A stretch of 64,000 nucleotides of DNA from Ophiosphaerella korrae (taxonomy: Eukaryota; Ascomycota; Dothideomycetes; Pleosporales; Phaeosphaeriaceae), in NCBI GenBank assembly GCA_028456385.1, contig JALNQF010000019.1, positions 124,001 to 188,000 on the forward strand, given 5' to 3'. Both the position numbers and the translations under genes were made by a program. Position 1 is the first letter of the stretch, and each line of letters begins with the position of its first letter. The notes under the pieces were generated by a model, which did not search any database, was not told the DNA's origin, and saw nothing but the letters and a program-made list of their open reading frames with translations. Below, piece by piece: positions 60,335-64,000 of this stretch.

Positions 60335-61182
60335 ATGTCCACTATAGCTTCGCCACGAGCCAGCGTCTCGGTCCGCAGCCCCTCATCCACGCGCAATTCA
60401 TTCGACAGCTCGCGGCCTGCTCGTCGCAACCGTGCGGCCTTGCGCGAGTTCTACGGCCTCAAGAACACCAAAGATGCTGGGGCAAAGATATCCGAGGAGT
60501 CGGCACGCACAGAACTTGGGCCCGAGGAAGACGAGACACTGGCCGAGCTGGATGCTGCCGACTTCAACGCAGAGGCATATGTCGACAACCTGCTAGCAAA
60601 AGAGGGCTTGAAGGGAATCTTGAAAGTCGAAGCAGACCTAATATCACGTGCGTCGCATCCATTGTGTGATTGAGCCTGGCAGAAGCTGACCATGGCGCAG
60701 AGATCCGGAATCTAGATAGCGACAGGAAATCGCTAGTCTACGATAATTACTCGAAACTGCTTTCTGCAACTAGCACTATCCGGCGCATGCGTGGGAATAT
60801 GGATCCGTTAGCCCCCGCTACACATACCCTTGGGCCTGCCATCTCACACATCGCTGACACGGCTACCTCGTTGTCTTCTTCGATGCAAGCTAGCCAGCCG
60901 AAGGCGGAAGGTCTGGGCATCAGCATACATATCAACCAAGACGCTGTGGACCAAGAGGCCGCGGCACAGAAGCGACGGCAGAAGCAACTGGTTAGATGGG
61001 TATTGGATACCCCACGGCGGTTGCGCGACTACCTGGCTGAGGAGCGATATGAAGATGCGGAAGAAGAGTGGGATGATGTCTCCAAGATTCTAGAGAAGTG
61101 GACGAATGTAGCAGGTGTAAAAGAACTAAAGGAGGAATGCGAATATATTATGTCCGAAGATTACGAATCGACTTCGGATTGA
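60335..61182 (+). CDS. VPS51: Vps51 subunit of the GARP/EARP tethering complex
   Basis: Two exons (60335-60647 and 60701-61182) encode 264 residues. After a Ser/Arg-rich start comes RRNRAALREFYGLKN (a t-SNARE-binding-like N-terminal motif), an acidic linker, and the Vps51 core: FNAEAYVDNLLAKEGLKGIL, EADLISQIRNLDSDRKSLVY and DNYSKLLSATSTIRRMRGNM. The middle ends in a coiled-coil tail. GARP tethers endosome-derived vesicles at the trans-Golgi network, and its Vps51 subunit contacts the Tlg1 SNARE. The intron donor GTGCGT is weaker than most here, but splicing restores the conserved core. Confidence in the family is high; the exact exon boundary is moderately sure. Confidence 0.9.
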
Positions 61183-61377
61183 ATGAACCGATACATCAAG
61201 CATTGATCGTCCAAGTTGGACATGATATAACGAATCCTTGCAGAGCCTAAAGCTATTTTAGACCAGATAACAAAATATGCTTCTATACCAACAATAAATG
61301 CAACCGCCTAAACGCTATGCCAACAAATACCCAAACGCCTTCTAGACTCACGCATATAAACCAGACACGCAGCCCAT

Positions 61378-64000
61378 CTAAAACCCCTCTAAACACTCCT
61401 CTACCACCCCCTCCAACATCCGCAACCCATAATACTCCGCCACATTCCCATACACCCCCAACCTCTTCTTCACCTCCCCCTGATTCTTCGTCCCAACCCA
61501 CTCCCCTGCACACACACAATGCTCCATAAACTCATTACTCCTCAGTCTCGCACACTTGTCACACTTGAGATCCTGCGTACACCACTCCAACACCATCTTC
61601 TGCACCTCCGACACAAGCTCCTCCTCCATCCTCAACTTATCGTACGGCGCCTCGCAGTTCTCACACCTCCACTTGGGCGCTGGCGCTGCTGTGTCGCCTG
61701 CAGGCAGGGCCGGGAGAAGGGACGCATCGCGGCACAAATCTATGTCGCGGGATGCCGTGCACTCGTCGCAGATGACCCCGCGCACTGTGAGCGCGGCGCT
61801 GGGATTGGCGAATGTGGCGTCGGCACTGAATTCGCGGATATCGAAGAGATTGAGGAGTTCCTTGCGGAGGAGCCGGGCTTCGAGCGTGATGGCGCGGTCG
61901 AGGCTGAGAACTTGCATGATGGATTTGACGAGTTGAAGGACGGGATTGGAGAGCTTGAGGTGAGAGCCTGGCAGGTGGGGAAAGGCGTAGTCTGCTGCCA
62001 GTTCGGGGTGGGCCATTTCGTTGTGTTGGCGGCGGAGAAGGGTGTTGATTTGCTTGAAGAGTGGCTTCGTGAATGTCTTTGGGAGAATTTGGGTTTGCTC
62101 ATTGGGATCCAGGGTTAAAGGCTTCAGCGGGATTTGGGTTGCTCGTGGTGTTGAGCCGTCTGTGACAGCTGGACGTTTCCGTGCGTGCATGAGCTCGATG
62201 AATTCGATGACCCAGTCGTTGAAGGTAGGCTGTAGGGTCGGTGGTAAGAATTGTGCTAGTTGCCAGCACATGATGTTCTCGATAGTTTGGTGCTCTTCTT
62301 CGACGACTTCTTTGCAGCCTTTCCCACCGTAGTTAAATTCATCGTACCAAACGAGATAGTCCCAGTACTCTTTGACCTCGATTTCCATGAATTGAAACAG
62401 CGGCTTGGATTTAATAGTTTTGATGATATACTGACTGTACGCGTAAGCATTGCCGACCTCAGCTTTCGTTGTCTGGAGCAAAAGTCGATTTGGACTGGCG
62501 AAAACGATGTGCGAACCGACACGCTTGAAGTCCGTCATGAGTTGCTGTAGTGTCTTCTTTGACATCATTTCCACGTAGTAGTGCAACGACCTGTCGTAAA
62601 GGAAGGAACTAGGACTGCTGACCCAACGGACAAGGTGCTGAACCATGACATCGGCCATACTAAAACCGTTGCCAGCTTGCACGGCTTCGACCCACCAGGC
62701 CTTGACCATCTCTCGTAGGACCATGATACCAGCGCTTGCAAATGCATTGTCCGAGTAAATGATATTTGTACCGTCATTGGCCGAATCATACCCGGGCGCT
62801 GAAGGGTTAAATGAGATTGAATCTGCGCCTTCAAGCTCATTGACCAGAGATGACGACAGGATAGTGTTGATCGCGAGGTTACGAAGATTCAAGTCGATGC
62901 AGACCGAAGAATATGTTCCTGCATTGTTGATAGATGGCATTTCGACCGTTTCCAAAGGCCCTAAAATGTCATCCTTCTCATAGCCAGCGTGATCCGGCTT
63001 CGCCTGACCTGACCACCACAGAATCACGCGCTCCTTCCGCAAACGTCTAGCATATGCTACATCTATCAAGAAACGTGGATCGTTGCTTTCAAGATTGCAC
63101 AGCGGTATGTCACCGTACCGAGCAAGCTCCAAGAGGTGCGATACCCAGGATCCGAGATCAAGATAGTGACCGACAATGCGCTTTGCAATGAATGATTGCC
63201 AACCTAGGGGGGGAAGCTGCTTGTCAGACTCATCCGGTTGAAGTGGAAGAATGGGCAAATCCTTCAGTATCGGTATGTCATACGAAAGCAAAGCCTGGTT
63301 TGGTGATTGCATAACCACGATGACAGGCTTTCCTTCGTCTGCCTTCATCTTCTTGATCAAGTCGCCTAATTCGAGAAGTGCTTTTCGCCGCGTGGTGACA
63401 GTTGTCGTTTTGAAGTGCATATCGTCCTGGTACTCAATCATAGTCTGCCATGGTTCGCCTTGATTATCTTCTAGTCGACGTCGTATGGCATCACTATAGA
63501 CCCGATCAACATTTGGCATGCCTTGGGTATCCTTCGATTTGCTCTGGATGACAATGTGAGCAACGCTCTTGGAGGTTGAGAATATGGCGTATATGTTGCG
63601 TTCACCGCTGCTGACATGGTACAGGTAGAGATAACTCATCGACGCATTGGCCATATAAGTGCTCTGTGACGATTTCTTTCGTAGCGTTGAAAGGTCAAAA
63701 CCCTGCTCGAGGCCTTTTCCAAGTGCGCCTGCCTGTGACTCGTCGAAGGTACAGGTACTCCCAAGTTCTAATATGACGCGAAGGTTAAGTGGCACCTGCT
63801 TTTCATATACACCTTCCACACTCGGATGACCGAAGAGCGTCGAGATGCTGTCTGCCTCATTGACGTACGTTTGCTCAGACATTTCCAACTTGAAAAGATG
63901 AATTGACGGGTGTCCATTTGGCAAGCTATGATTGATGACTTTTTCGACAGAGCATCCAGAAATTGAAACGTCCGGGAGGTCTTCACTTCTTAGATTGAGG
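61378..64000 (-). CDS. POL2: DNA polymerase epsilon catalytic subunit Pol2, C-terminal half (runs off window end)
   Basis: An uninterrupted frame enters from beyond 64000 and ends at 61378, giving about 870 residues of the C-terminal half. Recognisable stretches are WWSGQAKPDHAGYEKDD, SVCIDLNLRNLAINTIL, MVLREMVKAWWVEAVQAGN, VQHLVRWVSSPSSFLYDRSL and YYVEMMSKKTLQQLMTDFKR, all from the inactivated exonuclease-polymerase module. At the end are two zinc-binding clusters: CDECTASRDIDLC with WRCENCEAP, and CDKCARLRSNEFMEHCVCAG. This half is needed for CMG helicase assembly and checkpoint function rather than for DNA synthesis. The active polymerase half lies outside the window. No intron is seen here. 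Confidence 0.96.
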   Translation of the reverse strand, partial: LNLRSEDLPDVSISGCSVEKVINHSLPNGHPSIHLFKLEMSEQTYVNEADSISTLFGHPSVEGVYEKQVPLNLRVILELGSTCTFDESQAGALGKGLEQGFDLSTLRKKSSQSTYMANASMSYLYLYHVSSGERNIYAIFSTSKSVAHIVIQSKSKDTQGMPNVDRVYSDAIRRRLEDNQGEPWQTMIEYQDDMHFKTTTVTTRRKALLELGDLIKKMKADEGKPVIVVMQSPNQALLSYDIPILKDLPILPLQPDESDKQLPPLGWQSFIAKRIVGHYLDLGSWVSHLLELARYGDIPLCNLESNDPRFLIDVAYARRLRKERVILWWSGQAKPDHAGYEKDDILGPLETVEMPSINNAGTYSSVCIDLNLRNLAINTILSSSLVNELEGADSISFNPSAPGYDSANDGTNIIYSDNAFASAGIMVLREMVKAWWVEAVQAGNGFSMADVMVQHLVRWVSSPSSFLYDRSLHYYVEMMSKKTLQQLMTDFKRVGSHIVFASPNRLLLQTTKAEVGNAYAYSQYIIKTIKSKPLFQFMEIEVKEYWDYLVWYDEFNYGGKGCKEVVEEEHQTIENIMCWQLAQFLPPTLQPTFNDWVIEFIELMHARKRPAVTDGSTPRATQIPLKPLTLDPNEQTQILPKTFTKPLFKQINTLLRRQHNEMAHPELAADYAFPHLPGSHLKLSNPVLQLVKSIMQVLSLDRAITLEARLLRKELLNLFDIREFSADATFANPSAALTVRGVICDECTASRDIDLCRDASLLPALPAGDTAAPAPKWRCENCEAPYDKLRMEEELVSEVQKMVLEWCTQDLKCDKCARLRSNEFMEHCVCAGEWVGTKNQGEVKKRLGVYGNVAEYYGLRMLEGVVEECLEGF

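Noticed and set aside
1..64000. tRNA genes and CRISPR arrays
   Set aside because: No cloverleaf with matching A and B boxes was found by eye, and no array of spaced identical repeats.

Overview
This is nuclear DNA of a filamentous ascomycete. Nearly every gene is broken by short (about 45-70 nt) spliceosomal introns with GTRNGT donors, CTNAC-like branch points and YAG acceptors. The proteins are fungal types: HET domain, AA9 polysaccharide monooxygenase, con-10/KGG protein, Sds23, filamentous-type Argonaute. I would guess Dothideomycetes, probably Pleosporales, but that placement is inference from gene content only. All gene models below were built by eye from reading frames and splice sites. 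Domain names come from recognising conserved motifs, not from a search.

The left end (1-18 kb) is accessory in character. It holds the start of a GT90/CAP10 glycosyltransferase cut off by the window edge (minus strand), then two decayed genes lying tail to tail. One is a P-loop ATPase with four in-frame stops (2355-3875); the other is a HET-domain gene with a nonsense codon, a shifted splice acceptor and frameshifts (4044-6212). Intact genes follow: an AA9 LPMO and a DAL5/TNA1-type permease (both minus), the CBS-domain regulator Sds23 (minus), and an F-box-like orphan (plus). Long stretches between them show nothing I can identify.

From 18 to 44 kb the window is mostly housekeeping: a Sec7-PH Arf exchange factor, a metacaspase, mitochondrial IF-2 with an unexpected zinc knuckle, UNC-50/Gmh1, the RNA14 pre-mRNA cleavage factor, a catalytically complete Argonaute with a long leader, a PP28/PDAP1-like phosphoprotein, a stand-alone HNH-type protein and an EthD-fold protein behind a (CT)26 microsatellite. 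From 44.6 to 48.2 kb is a gene-poor gap. It is followed by a hexose transporter, another 2.2 kb gap, a CRAL-TRIO lipid-transfer protein and an FBXO21-like F-box/SirB1/YccV protein.

The right end (57-64 kb) is compact: a KGG stress protein divergent from uracil-DNA glycosylase, then RMI1 divergent from VPS51, then the C-terminal half of DNA polymerase epsilon (POL2) running off the window. UNG1, RMI1 and POL2 make a genome-maintenance neighbourhood. The points I find most worth a second look are the decayed P-loop/HET pair, the zinc knuckle in mitochondrial IF-2, the HNH orphan, the Argonaute leader, and the E-box pair in the KGG/UNG1 divergent promoter. I did not find a clearly new multi-gene system.
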